Of a stretch of 47,440 bases of DNA, positions 7,847-16,194 are shown piece by piece; positions within the stretch are counted from its first letter, which is position 1; each line of letters begins with the position of its first letter. The position numbers and the translations under genes are program-made. The stretch is from Actinomycetes bacterium (GTDB taxonomy: Bacteria; Actinomycetota; Coriobacteriia; Anaerosomatales; Anaerosomataceae), in NCBI GenBank assembly GCA_021373175.1, contig JAJFTE010000065.1, positions 1 to 47,440 of the forward strand, given 5' to 3'. Under the pieces are notes generated by a model. That model was given only the letters and a program-made list of their open reading frames with translations. It had not been told where the DNA came from and did not search any database.

Positions 7847-8539
7847 GTGGCTGATCCGCTCGATGTCAAGGCGTGTCTCGCCGAGGTCCGCTCGGCGCTG
7901 ATCGGGCTCCCGACCGCAGAGCGGGACGAGGCGGTCGCAGATCTCGGGGCGCTCGGCGTGGATTCGCTCTCCCCGCAACCTCAGGGCCGCGTGCTCGGCA
8001 AGCCGTACGAGTTTCGCTCGCCGCCTGCGGGCCGGGTGATGGAGCGCATCTGGAACCCGGTCGATCCGCGGATCATGATGCCCCGAACATGGGGTATCGG
8101 GTGGACGATCAACTTCGGCGCGATCGCCGTGAGACTCGGCCTCGTGCGGCCGGACGATCTCGAAGAGCAGCCGTTCGAGAACCTCAGCAACGCGGCTGTC
8201 TCGGCAGCCGTCGCGTACCGTTCTTCTTCGGGCTTGTGGCCGCGGGTCTTGGCCTCGCGTTCTTCTCGCGGCTGCCTGCGCGGGTCCCAGTGCATTTCAC
8301 TGGCGCCGGTCTTGTGGGGGCCCAAGACGCTGGCGATCGGTCTGCCGGTTCTCGTACTGGTGTGGCGGATGGTGCCGGGCTTATCTCGCGGCACGATCGC
8401 GGGCCGGTGGCTTGCGCTGCTGATCCCGACGACGCTCGCCGTTCCCGCCGCGATGTTCTACGGCCTTGCACGTGCCAGTCTGAAGAAGGAATGGAGGGCC
8501 GCGCCTGCGGCTATCAAGCGCAAGGAGATGCCGAGATGA
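7847..8539 (+). CDS. DUF1648-like membrane protein with paired compensating frameshifts
   Basis: First gene of an ABC exporter operon. The start is GTG 7847 with AAGGAG nine bases upstream. The open frame spans 230 residues, but its middle is mis-framed. Around 8213-8313 the natural protein is in another frame, reading VPFFFGLVAAGLGLAFF then SRLPARVPVHFTGAGLVG, which resembles the DUF1648 signature (RLP..VPVHF...G). Downstream the original frame resumes as GPKTLAIGLPVLVLVWR with membrane helices. One missing base near 8213 and one extra G in the GGGGG run near 8311 would explain this. It may therefore be an intact gene with two sequencing errors, or a real -1/+1 pair. Its stop overlaps the next start (ATGA). 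Confidence 0.7.
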   Translation: MADPLDVKACLAEVRSALIGLPTAERDEAVADLGALGVDSLSPQPQGRVLGKPYEFRSPPAGRVMERIWNPVDPRIMMPRTWGIGWTINFGAIAVRLGLVRPDDLEEQPFENLSNAAVSAAVAYRSSSGLWPRVLASRSSRGCLRGSQCISLAPVLWGPKTLAIGLPVLVLVWRMVPGLSRGTIAGRWLALLIPTTLAVPAAMFYGLARASLKKEWRAAPAAIKRKEMPR

Positions 8540-8862
8540 ACACCGCCACACAGCTCAGCGATCTTCCGGCGTGGGCGGTTGTGGTTCTTGGCCTGCTGGC
8601 GCTCACGGAGCTTGCGCTCGACATCTACGCGCTCGTGAGACTGGCGCGTACGCCCGACGAGCGGCTCGTCTTCGGCAAGAAGTGGCCGTGGGTCCTGCTC
8701 ATCCTGCTCGTCAACCTCATCGGTGCGATCCTGTTCCTTGTGGTCGGGCGCAAGCCGGAAGTTGTCGCTGACCCGCTGCGCGAGACGCCGGATTCGCCGG
8801 TCGGGAGCGGGAGTGTGAAGCATGCCGCGGACGTGCTGTACGGTCCGAGGGATGGCGAATGA
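8536..8862 (+). CDS. PLDc_N-domain small membrane protein
   Basis: A 108-residue protein with two membrane helices (about residues 12-34 and 48-68) around a conserved polar loop, RLARTPDERLVFGKKWPWVLL. This is the phospholipase-D N-terminal (PLDc_N) module, often found alone as a small membrane subunit beside ABC exporters. The C-terminal tail (about 75-108) is hydrophilic. The ATG overlaps the previous stop and has AAGGAG nine bases upstream. It overlaps the ATPase gene at its 3' end, so it is probably a partner of that exporter; the exact role is unknown. Confidence 0.75.
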   Translation: MNTATQLSDLPAWAVVVLGLLALTELALDIYALVRLARTPDERLVFGKKWPWVLLILLVNLIGAILFLVVGRKPEVVADPLRETPDSPVGSGSVKHAADVLYGPRDGE

Positions 8863-9790
8863 CGTGAGCGCCCATCCGATCGAGCTTACGGGGCTGACGA
8901 AGGTATACGGGTCGAGCAAGGCGCTCGACGGCATCGATCTCGTTGTGTCCGAGGGCTCGGTCTACGGCTTCCTCGGACCTAACGGCGCGGGCAAGACGAC
9001 CACACTGCGCATCCTGAGCGGCCTGGCGCGGCCGACCACCGGAAGAGCGCGCGTCTTGGGCGTGGATGTGGGGGCGGCCGGCAACGATATCCGCGCCCGC
9101 ATCGGCTTTTTGCCCGACGTCCCCGGCTTCTATGAGTGGATGACCGCCGAGGAGTTCCTTCGCTTCGCCGGCAGGCTCTTCGGCCTGCCGGCCGCGGTCC
9201 TTGACGAACGCGTGGAAGCGCTCCTCGACCTGGCGGGACTTACCGGCGTCACCACGAAGGTGGGCGCGTACTCGCGAGGCATGAAGCAACGTCTCGGTGT
9301 CGCCCAGGCGCTCATCAACGCGCCGGCGCTTCTCATGCTCGACGAGCCCACATCGGCGCTCGATCCGATCGGCCGCAAGGAAGTGCTCGACATGATCGCC
9401 TCGCTTGCTGGTCGCACGACGGTCTTCTTCTCCACGCACATCCTGTCGGACGTGGAGCGTGTGTGCGACACGGTCGCGATCCTCGACCGCGGACGCGTCG
9501 TCGTACAGGCGCCCGTCGAGGAGCTCAAGAACCGCTACGGTGCGCGAAAGGTCATCCTCGAAGTGACCTGCGGTACCGAAGCGCTGTCGCGGCGGTTCTC
9601 GGCGGAGTCGTGGGTGACGGCTGTTGCATGCGAGAGCCGTACTCTCACGCTGACGGTGAGCGATATAGAAGCGGCACGGCTCGCGATCCCTGCCGCCGTG
9701 GTGGCCGAGAAGGCCGGGCTCGTCCGGCTCGAAGGTGGCGAAGTCTCCCTTGAGGAGGTCTTCGTCGGGCTGGTCGGGGGTGCGCAGTGA
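8852..9790 (+). CDS. ABC exporter ATP-binding protein
   Basis: Cytoplasmic ATPase of 312 residues for a drug- or lipid-type ABC exporter. Walker A is GPNGAGKTTT, the Q-loop region is GFLPDVPGFYEWM, the signature is a variant YSRGMKQRLG, Walker B is LLMLDEPTSALD and the switch His is in STHILSD. The C-terminal 80 residues form the extra domain typical of the CcmA/NatA-like exporter group. The signature serine-glycine is preserved but the usual LSGG is SRG. It overlaps the upstream gene by 11 bases and the permease start at its stop. Confidence 0.93.
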   Translation: MANDVSAHPIELTGLTKVYGSSKALDGIDLVVSEGSVYGFLGPNGAGKTTTLRILSGLARPTTGRARVLGVDVGAAGNDIRARIGFLPDVPGFYEWMTAEEFLRFAGRLFGLPAAVLDERVEALLDLAGLTGVTTKVGAYSRGMKQRLGVAQALINAPALLMLDEPTSALDPIGRKEVLDMIASLAGRTTVFFSTHILSDVERVCDTVAILDRGRVVVQAPVEELKNRYGARKVILEVTCGTEALSRRFSAESWVTAVACESRTLTLTVSDIEAARLAIPAAVVAEKAGLVRLEGGEVSLEEVFVGLVGGAQ

Positions 9791-10560
9791 TGCGCGGCTT
9801 CGGTGTGTTTCTCGGCAAAGAGGCTCGTGAGATACTTCGCACCTGGCGCATCTGGGCGCTTCCCGGTCTTGTTGTGTTTCTTGCGCTTACGGGGCCGGTG
9901 ATCGCGAAGCTCACACCCGAGCTCTTGAAGTCGATGTCCGGTACCGCGGGCATGGGCGGGGTGGTGGTCACGCTGCCCAAGCCGACGTGGCAAGACGCCT
10001 ACCTCCAGTGGAGCAAGAACCTCACGCAGATGATCACGTGGGTGCTCGTCGTGATGGCGGGCGGTATGGTCTCGGGCGAACGGAAGAGCGGAACAGCGGT
10101 TCTCGTGCTCACGAAGCCGATAAGCCGCTCGGCCTTCCTGCTGGCGAAGTTCATCTCGAACGCAGGGCTCGTGGCGCTGGCGGCGGTTCTGGGTGCGTTC
10201 AGCACGTGGGCGGTCACCCTCGGCGTCTTCGGCGAAGCGCCGGTTCGCATTATGGTCGAGGCCACTGCAGTGTGGCTAACCTTCGCGATCGTGCTGGTGG
10301 CCGTGCTGACGTTGTTTTCAGCGGTGGTCGATTCGCGGCTTGGCGCGACGTTTTTGGGGTTCGGGGTGTTGGTGGCCTTCACGATCGCGTCGCTGTGGGG
10401 GCCTGCCGCCGATCTCAGTCCGGCCGGTCTCGTGAACGCGCCGAACGCGGTGATCTCGGGCACCGGCGGCCGCCTGCTCTGGCCGCTCGTTACGAGCGCC
10501 GTTGCGACGTTGCTCTTCGTGGCTGGCGGCATGTGCGCGTTCAGCCGCAAGGAGCTTTAG
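9790..10560 (+). CDS. ABC exporter permease (ABC-2 type)
   Basis: Integral membrane subunit of about 256 residues paired with the upstream ATPase. It has an N-terminal amphipathic segment (FGVFLGKEAREILRTWRIW), a first helix at about 18-38, a large outside loop up to residue 85, then five clustered helices after GERKSGTAVLVLTKPISR. That last motif, with ERKSGT and KPISR, is typical of ABC-2 permeases. The ATG at 9790 overlaps the ATPase stop; a GTG at 9787 is an alternative. The gene is the last of the operon and converges on the rubrerythrin-like gene. The substrate is unknown. Confidence 0.88.
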   Translation: MRGFGVFLGKEAREILRTWRIWALPGLVVFLALTGPVIAKLTPELLKSMSGTAGMGGVVVTLPKPTWQDAYLQWSKNLTQMITWVLVVMAGGMVSGERKSGTAVLVLTKPISRSAFLLAKFISNAGLVALAAVLGAFSTWAVTLGVFGEAPVRIMVEATAVWLTFAIVLVAVLTLFSAVVDSRLGATFLGFGVLVAFTIASLWGPAADLSPAGLVNAPNAVISGTGGRLLWPLVTSAVATLLFVAGGMCAFSRKEL

Positions 10561-10593
10561 CGAAAGCCGTCGCTTGGCCCGCCGTCTACCGCG

Positions 10594-11130
10594 TCACACG
10601 TAGGTCAAGGCCAGGTCGTCGAGGGTGATGTGGTCGGCCTCCACCGCGCTGACCGCGTTGAAGACTTCGATGACCCGCAGGCTCGTAGCCCGGGCCGCGA
10701 AGTTCGCATACAGCGTCGTGGCGCGGTTCTCCCGGGCAAGCGATTCGGCGATGTCGCTTGTCCACGAGCCCGTGGTCTCCCCGGGTTCCAGCAGGTCCGC
10801 CGGCTTCGGAACCCCAGCAAGCTTGCAGAACAGCGAGCAGTGCTCGGCCTCCACATTGGCAAGCCGCTTGTATGCCGAGCGGAGCGTGTCGTTGTCTTTG
10901 CGCTCGGCCATGCCGAGGTAGAAGCGGGTGTTCGAGCGCTCAAGCTCGATTGACATCTCAAGATCGCCACGCTCTACCTCGGTGAGCTCCACATTGTTGA
11001 CGCTCGCATCGTACTGCTCCGGAGGAGTCAGGAAGGCCACGTGCGCGCCACAGAACGGGCAGTTTGCGGGCGCCTCATAGCCGAGATACGTCTCACCGCA
11101 GATGCGGCAACGGAACATCTTGAGCTTCAT
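10594..11130 (-). CDS. Rubrerythrin-like protein with N-terminal rubredoxin domain
   Basis: A 178-residue protein likely to act in peroxide or oxygen detoxification in an anaerobe. The N terminus has a rubredoxin-type iron site (CRICG at 8-12 and CPFCG at 24-28), followed by a ferritin-like four-helix region with ELERSNTRFYLGMAE, NVEAEHC, ARENRATTLY and VEADHITLDDL. These supply the Glu/His ligands of a diiron centre. This order, rubredoxin first, is that of reverse-type rubrerythrins. The ATG at 11130 has AAGGAG six bases upstream. The gene is convergent with the ABC operon. Confidence 0.88.
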   Translation of the reverse strand: MKLKMFRCRICGETYLGYEAPANCPFCGAHVAFLTPPEQYDASVNNVELTEVERGDLEMSIELERSNTRFYLGMAERKDNDTLRSAYKRLANVEAEHCSLFCKLAGVPKPADLLEPGETTGSWTSDIAESLARENRATTLYANFAARATSLRVIEVFNAVSAVEADHITLDDLALTYV

Positions 11131-11203
11131 GATGTCTCCTTCGGTGGCCATGAATGTCGGCCGTGTTAGTCGATAGCGTGCAATACGAAGCCCCCACTAT
11201 ATA

Positions 11204-11521
11204 CTACCCGTGTCCGGTCGACTGCCGCGTCGTCTCCACCGCATGAGCGAACGAGAGGGGTCGAACGCATGGGAGGAACGCGCTTGTCTGACCAGCCACT
11301 CGAAGCTGCCGGTTGCCGTGGCCGCCGACCACGACCGCGAACATCGCCATGACGGCGAACGTGCCGCCAAGCGCCGGGAGACGCTTGCCGCCGTTGGTGC
11401 TCATGACAAGCGTCTCTTTGACCGGACACGCGTTCGCGCATTCGTTGCAGTTGATGCACGTTGCGGCATGACAGCGTCTAGCGGGATCACGCTCGAAAGC
11501 GCAAGGCGCTTTGAGCGGCAA
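11204..11521 (-). pseudogene. Remnant of a membrane-bound 4Fe-4S (NapH/polyferredoxin-like) protein
   Basis: Most of this 105-codon stretch is unlike a real protein, but residues 16-67 (about 11321-11476) read as the end of a membrane 4Fe-4S protein. There is a CxxCxxCxxxCP cluster (TCINCNECANACPVKETL) followed by a membrane helix, GGTFAVMAMFAVVVGG. The helices and second cluster expected of a NapH-type protein are absent upstream, where the transglutaminase gene ends 30 bases away. The downstream residues are low-quality sequence. I read it as a decayed fragment rather than a functional small ferredoxin; the family assignment is by motif only. Confidence 0.55.
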
Positions 11522-11551
11522 GCCGCTTCTCTCCAGAGCGTGAAGGAGCCT

Positions 11552-12661
11552 CTACCGGTTGGCTCGGATGAACTGGATCACACCAACGCGGTCGTCGAGG
11601 TGCTCCACGATGTGGTTATGCAGCCGGCCGGCTTCGTCGTATTGCTTCGCGAGGGCATTTCGTTGTGCGACCGCCTCGTTGTAGTCGCTTGCGGCAGCGT
11701 TGTAAGCGGGGACAAGCTCGTTGTATCCCGCCGCGTCGCTGGCGGCCGCCAGCGCGTCCAGCCGTGCCGAGAGATTCCGCGTCTTGATTTCGAGTGACGC
11801 GAGCCCGGCGTCGGCCGCCTTCACGCGCGGGGCGAGGTCAGCCGCGGCGCGCGCGGCGGCGTCGGCGGCCGCCAGGATCTCGGTGACCTGTGCGGCGGCA
11901 CCGTACGCCGCAGACCCATCGCCAAGTCTGAAGACCTGCGGCGTGCTTGCGAGCCGCTCGCCGTTGCCAAGCGATTCGGGCGGCATGCCCACGAATCCCT
12001 GCGTCGTGGTCTCGATGTAGGCGTATCCTGTGCCGCTGTAGCCCGGGCCGTCCGCCCTGATGCCGAGAGCGACATGCTGCTCCGGGCCGAAGAGTAAGAT
12101 CGCCACATCGTAGCCCTCCCGGGCGAGCATCGCGCCGAGAAGGAGCGCCTTGTCGTCGCAGTCTCCGGCACGCTCGGCAGCTGTTTCGACCGGGAACTTC
12201 GGCGACAGGTTCACGGCGTCGGTCTTGTATGCGAGCGACTGCACGTACGCCGTCATGAGCTCGACGTACCGGTCGGAATCGAGACCGTCGGCATCGCGTA
12301 TCGCACGGAACTGTCCGATCAGTGCCGAGAAGAACGCCTCTTGGTGTTTCTCGAAGACGAACGCGGGATAATACTCCTCGATCCAGTCGTTCTCGCGTGC
12401 CTTCCCGAAGCGGATGACGCTCTTCTCGGCGTGCTTGGCTCCGGCATAGACCTCACCGTCGACGAGCACGCTGACCGTGCGAGACGCGCCTTCGAAGCGA
12501 AAGGTCTGGTTGACGGTGAGGTCGGCGGTACCGGCGGCTGGTTCGATCGAGGGGTAAACGACTCCGGTGGGCAGCTTGAGGGTGCCGTCGGCGTTGCAGC
12601 CAGCGAGCAGGCCGAGCACGATGGCAGGTGCCAGTAACAGAGCTAACACACGGGCGCGCAC
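11552..12661 (-). CDS. Transglutaminase-like domain lipoprotein
   Basis: Predicted lipoprotein of 369 residues. The signal peptide ends in the lipobox LLAGC (Cys22). The middle has a transglutaminase/cysteine-protease-like core with Cys168 in AERAGDCDDKALLLG, His196 in GPEQHVALGI and an acidic residue in YAYIETT. The last 110 residues are rich in Ala, Asp and Asn and probably form a coiled coil (about 260-350). GTG 12661 was chosen because GAGGAGG lies six bases upstream and the signal peptide then begins at residue 1. Role unknown; such proteins may cleave or crosslink envelope proteins. It is divergent from the gene at 12866. Confidence 0.82.
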   Translation of the reverse strand: MRARVLALLLAPAIVLGLLAGCNADGTLKLPTGVVYPSIEPAAGTADLTVNQTFRFEGASRTVSVLVDGEVYAGAKHAEKSVIRFGKARENDWIEEYYPAFVFEKHQEAFFSALIGQFRAIRDADGLDSDRYVELMTAYVQSLAYKTDAVNLSPKFPVETAAERAGDCDDKALLLGAMLAREGYDVAILLFGPEQHVALGIRADGPGYSGTGYAYIETTTQGFVGMPPESLGNGERLASTPQVFRLGDGSAAYGAAAQVTEILAAADAAARAAADLAPRVKAADAGLASLEIKTRNLSARLDALAAASDAAGYNELVPAYNAAASDYNEAVAQRNALAKQYDEAGRLHNHIVEHLDDRVGVIQFIRANR

Positions 12662-12865
12662 GGAACCTCCTCGGCGGTCTGAGGGTGCCCGGCTTTCAGC
12701 AAGCATGGTGCCGAGGATACCGCGAAGTGAGGTTTGACGCTCTCGGAGCGTCGTGATACAAGCAGCATTCGTGCCGCCGCGGTTCGCGCCGTTCATGCGA
12801 ATTTCGGCACTCTAGACCCGCATTTCAGGTACGCTCGCACTGTCGGAACACCAAGGAGGCCGTGG

Positions 12866-14110
12866 ATGGAAGCTCGTTTCGGGTTTGTGCCGGTCGCGTC
12901 GGTGCTCGTGGACGGCGCCGAGCAGCTCGATCACATCGTTGGCTCATACGTGGAAGCCCTTCGTGCCGTCGGTGGTGAGATGATCGCTGCCGAGGACGTC
13001 GCGCAAGACATGCCGGTGTTCTTCCTGATCGTGAGCGGCGGGACCGAGGGAATCGTGCTCGAACTGTGCGAACGGCGTCAGAAGGCGGTTCCGCGCGAGC
13101 CCGTGTTTCTCATAGCGCATCCCGGCAACAACTCGCTTCCAGCGGCACTCGAAGTGCTGGCGCGCCTACAGCAAGACGGACTGTCAGGTCGCATCCTTTA
13201 CCTTCGCAGCCCCGAGGACGCAACAGCGCTTGCTACCGTATCGAATGCGTCGAGAGACCTCGGTGTGCGTCGCACATTGCATGCGGCCAGAGTCGGACTT
13301 GTCGGCGCACCGTCGGATTGGCTTGTCGCGAGCATGCCCGCGAGCAAGACGGTGTATGAGGTCTGGGGTCCCGAGGTGATCCCGGTGAATCTTGGCGATC
13401 TCGTGGGCAGGATCGCGGCCGTGCCCGAAGAAGCGGCAGCGGCTGCCGCAGACGCGCTCGTGGCCGGAGCGACCAGCTGCGTGGAGCCTACGCGCGAGGA
13501 CCTTCTCGACGTGGCCCGCGTGAGTCTCGCGCTGAAGCGTCTTGTGGTCGACCGCAGGCTTAATGCGCTCACGGTGCGCTGTTTCGACCTGGTGCTCAGC
13601 ATGAAGACGACCGGCTGCTTCGCGCTTGCCGAGCTCACCGATGCGGGTGTGATCGCCGGATGCGAGGGCGACATCGTGACGACCATCGGACTCATGTGGG
13701 CGCGACTGATGACGGGAGAGACGCCGTGGATGGCGAACCCAGCTCAGCTCGATGAAGCTGCTAAGACGCTGTGGCTCGCGCACTGCACGATACCGCGCAG
13801 TATGGTGAACAGCTACCGCTTGCGCTCGCACTTCGAGTCGGGCCTTGGGGTGGGAATCCAGGGTGTGCTGCCCGCGAGCCCGGTCACGCTCGTGCGCATC
13901 GGGGGAGCGCACATGGAGCGCGTGTGGATCGCCGAGGGTGCGATCGTGCGCTCGGGCGACGCCGAGAACCTGTGCCGCACGCAGGCGCTCATCGAACTCT
14001 CAGACGGACACGTCTCGGAGCTTCTGGAAGCACCGCTCGGCAACCATGTCGTGCTCGTGCCCGGACACCATGCCGCCCGTTTGCGATCGTGGTGGGAGAC
14101 GATGATCTAG
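12866..14110 (+). CDS. L-fucose/L-arabinose isomerase-like protein of unknown function
   Basis: A 414-residue protein that resembles the fucose/arabinose isomerase fold, strongest in the C-terminal half: LTVRCFDLVLS, CFALAELTDAGVIAGCEGDI, the GLMWARLMTGETPWMANP segment, and LAHCTIPRSM. Metal-binding Glu/Asp/His residues of the type used by these isomerases are present, including the E of AGCEGD and H of LAHC. The N-terminal half has FFLIVSGGTEGIV. The substrate is not predictable; members near carbohydrate genes are rare here. AAGGAGG lies six bases before the ATG. The next gene begins about 100 bases later on the same strand. Confidence 0.65.
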   Translation: MEARFGFVPVASVLVDGAEQLDHIVGSYVEALRAVGGEMIAAEDVAQDMPVFFLIVSGGTEGIVLELCERRQKAVPREPVFLIAHPGNNSLPAALEVLARLQQDGLSGRILYLRSPEDATALATVSNASRDLGVRRTLHAARVGLVGAPSDWLVASMPASKTVYEVWGPEVIPVNLGDLVGRIAAVPEEAAAAAADALVAGATSCVEPTREDLLDVARVSLALKRLVVDRRLNALTVRCFDLVLSMKTTGCFALAELTDAGVIAGCEGDIVTTIGLMWARLMTGETPWMANPAQLDEAAKTLWLAHCTIPRSMVNSYRLRSHFESGLGVGIQGVLPASPVTLVRIGGAHMERVWIAEGAIVRSGDAENLCRTQALIELSDGHVSELLEAPLGNHVVLVPGHHAARLRSWWETMI

Positions 14111-14206
14111 CGTCGCTGCCAGGCACGAGGAGGCACGAGCGGGAGTCATCGATGGGGTATGTACAGCATGAGCGATGGTTCGATCATTCAGAAGGAGTGG
14201 GCGAGT

Positions 14207-14530
14207 ATGGCAGACGAGCGCAGCAAGGTAACGGACGACACGGACGAGGTCGGGTTGGTGGAGAAGGCGTTTCTCGTTGGGCTCGGGGCCGCAACCATGG
14301 CCAAGGAGAAGGCGCAGGAGCTCGCCGAGGACCTGGTGGCCCGGGGGAAGATGAGTCGCGACCAGTCGGAGGGTTTTGTGAACCGGTTGCTCGACCGGAC
14401 CAGCCAGGCCGCCGGGACGATGGGATTCGCTTCGAAGAAGGACCTCGATGCGATGCACGAAGAGCTCACAGAGATGAAGGCGCTCATTGCGTCGCTTCGC
14501 CCGATGAATGAGACACCCAAAGAGCCGTGA
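14207..14530 (+). CDS. Phasin-like small helical protein
   Basis: A 107-residue, mostly alpha-helical protein resembling PhaF/phasin-type proteins (polyhydroxyalkanoate granule-associated). It has a short central hydrophobic patch (KAFLVGLGAATMAKEKAQEL) then charged coiled-coil helices (ARGKMSRDQSEGFVNRLLD, KKDLDAMHEELTEMKALI). ATG 14207 is preferred, with AAGGAG 11 bases upstream; ATG at 14159 or 14168 would extend it. The stop overlaps the GTG of ubiB, so the two are translationally coupled. Whether the cell makes polyhydroxyalkanoate is unknown; no phaC is in the window, so a granule role is not supported. Confidence 0.65.
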   Translation: MADERSKVTDDTDEVGLVEKAFLVGLGAATMAKEKAQELAEDLVARGKMSRDQSEGFVNRLLDRTSQAAGTMGFASKKDLDAMHEELTEMKALIASLRPMNETPKEP

Positions 14531-16194
14531 GGCCACCTCGGCGTCCCGCGGTCTTGCCAGCCAAGCATCTCGACAGGTATCGGCAGATAGCTTCGGTTCT
14601 GGCTGACGAAGGGCTGCGTGCCATCATCGACGCGGCGGGACTCGCGGCGTTCGTTCCGGGGTCCCGCCGTAGCCCGCGCCCGGATGGTGTCCGTCTCGCT
14701 CCCGAAGTTCGACTGCGGCAGGCTATAGAACGTCTCGGCGTGACGTTCATCAAGGTGGGTCAGGTGATATCGACCCGCACCGACATCGTCCCGCCGACGT
14801 TCGCGCTGGAGCTGCGCAAGCTGCAAGACGACGTGGCGCCGGAGCCCTTCGCCGCCGTGCGGAGCACCGTTGAACACGAGCTCGAACAGTCGTTGGAGGA
14901 AGCGTTCGCGTCGTTCGACCGCGAGCCGATCGCGGCAGCCTCGATCGGGCAGGTGCATGGTGCCACGCTTCATGACGGGACGTCCGTGGCCGTGAAGGTA
15001 CAACGTCCCGGCGTGCGCGAGCAAGTAGAAGTCGACCTGGACATCGCGCTCACGCAGGTCAGGTGGGCGACGGCGCACGTTGAAGCGGTCGCCGAACTGA
15101 ACCTTGTAGCGGTCGCCGACGAGTTCGCCGAGGCTGTGAAGGCGGAACTCGACTACACCGGCGAAGGCCGTAATGCCGAGCGCTTCTGGAGGACCTTCCG
15201 AGACGACCAGACGGTCGCATTCCCGAAGGTGTACTGGTCGCACACGACCTCTCGCGTGCTCACGATGGAGCGGTTCGAGGGTGTGCGCATGAACCGGCTG
15301 GACGCGCTTGATGCTTCAGGATGCGACCGGTCGCTCCTCGCTAAGCGCGGCATCGAATGCTATCTGCGGCAAATCTTTGAAGTGGGTGTGTTCCACGCCG
15401 ACCCTCACCCCGGGAACTTCATCGCGCTACCCGGCGACCGCGTGGCCTTCACCGACTTCGGCCGCGTCGGGACGCTGTCCGCCGAGTCCCGGGAGCGCTT
15501 CACAGATTTGTTGTTGGCTGCAGTGAACCGCGATTCGGCGCTGGCGGTGGACACCTTCCTCGCCGTATCGCACGGCAAGGATATCGATGAGGCGGCGCTC
15601 GAGCGCGATATCACGCGGCTGATCGACAAGTACTACGGTCGAGCGTTGGCACGCGTGGACCCGACCGAGCTCTTTGCTGAGGTCTCGGGTTTGATCAGAG
15701 ACCATCATCTGGGAGTGGCGAGCGACTTCGCGCTCGCGATCGCCACGCTCGGCATGTTGGAAGGCGTCGGGACCGCCCTTGATCCTGACTTTGACTTCGT
15801 ATCGGTTGCCAAGCCCGTCGCGGCACGCATCATCAGGGAACGCTCGCGTCCCGAGGTGCTGCTCGAGCGTTTCGCGCGAGGAGTGGCGCGGAGCGGGCGC
15901 GTCATCGAGGCCCTGCCGGTCACCGCCGAGCGGTTCCTGCGTCGGCTCACGCGCGAGGACTTCCGTATCCCGGTGGCCCCGACCGGCTACGATGCGCTCA
16001 GTGACCACGCACGCGGGTCCGTGAATCGGCTTGCATTCGCACTGGTCACCTCGGCGCTCATCGTCGCATGCGCGCTGCTCGTCGGCGAGCCGGACGCGCC
16101 GCAGTGGCTCAGGACCTCAGCGCAGGCCGGTCTCATCGCCGGGTTCGCGGCCTGCGGCTGGTTCTTCGTCTCGGTCATCCGGCAGAAGCGCTAG
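14527..16194 (+). CDS. UbiB/ABC1 (AarF) atypical kinase-like protein
   Basis: A 555-residue member of the UbiB family of membrane-associated ATP-binding proteins, linked in other bacteria to quinone or isoprenoid lipid metabolism. The family KxGQ motif is KVGQ at 76-79, the Ala-rich loop AAASIGQVHGA at 136-146, the ATP-site Lys157 (VAVKVQRPG), the catalytic-loop HADPHPGN at 290-297 and the metal-binding DFG at 310-312. Two C-terminal membrane helices end the protein (ALVTSALIVACALLVG and an Ala/Gly-rich helix). The start is GTG, overlapping the phasin-like stop. Its TAG stop overlaps the converging korB stop. Confidence 0.92.
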   Translation: MRPPRRPAVLPAKHLDRYRQIASVLADEGLRAIIDAAGLAAFVPGSRRSPRPDGVRLAPEVRLRQAIERLGVTFIKVGQVISTRTDIVPPTFALELRKLQDDVAPEPFAAVRSTVEHELEQSLEEAFASFDREPIAAASIGQVHGATLHDGTSVAVKVQRPGVREQVEVDLDIALTQVRWATAHVEAVAELNLVAVADEFAEAVKAELDYTGEGRNAERFWRTFRDDQTVAFPKVYWSHTTSRVLTMERFEGVRMNRLDALDASGCDRSLLAKRGIECYLRQIFEVGVFHADPHPGNFIALPGDRVAFTDFGRVGTLSAESRERFTDLLLAAVNRDSALAVDTFLAVSHGKDIDEAALERDITRLIDKYYGRALARVDPTELFAEVSGLIRDHHLGVASDFALAIATLGMLEGVGTALDPDFDFVSVAKPVAARIIRERSRPEVLLERFARGVARSGRVIEALPVTAERFLRRLTREDFRIPVAPTGYDALSDHARGSVNRLAFALVTSALIVACALLVGEPDAPQWLRTSAQAGLIAGFAACGWFFVSVIRQKR

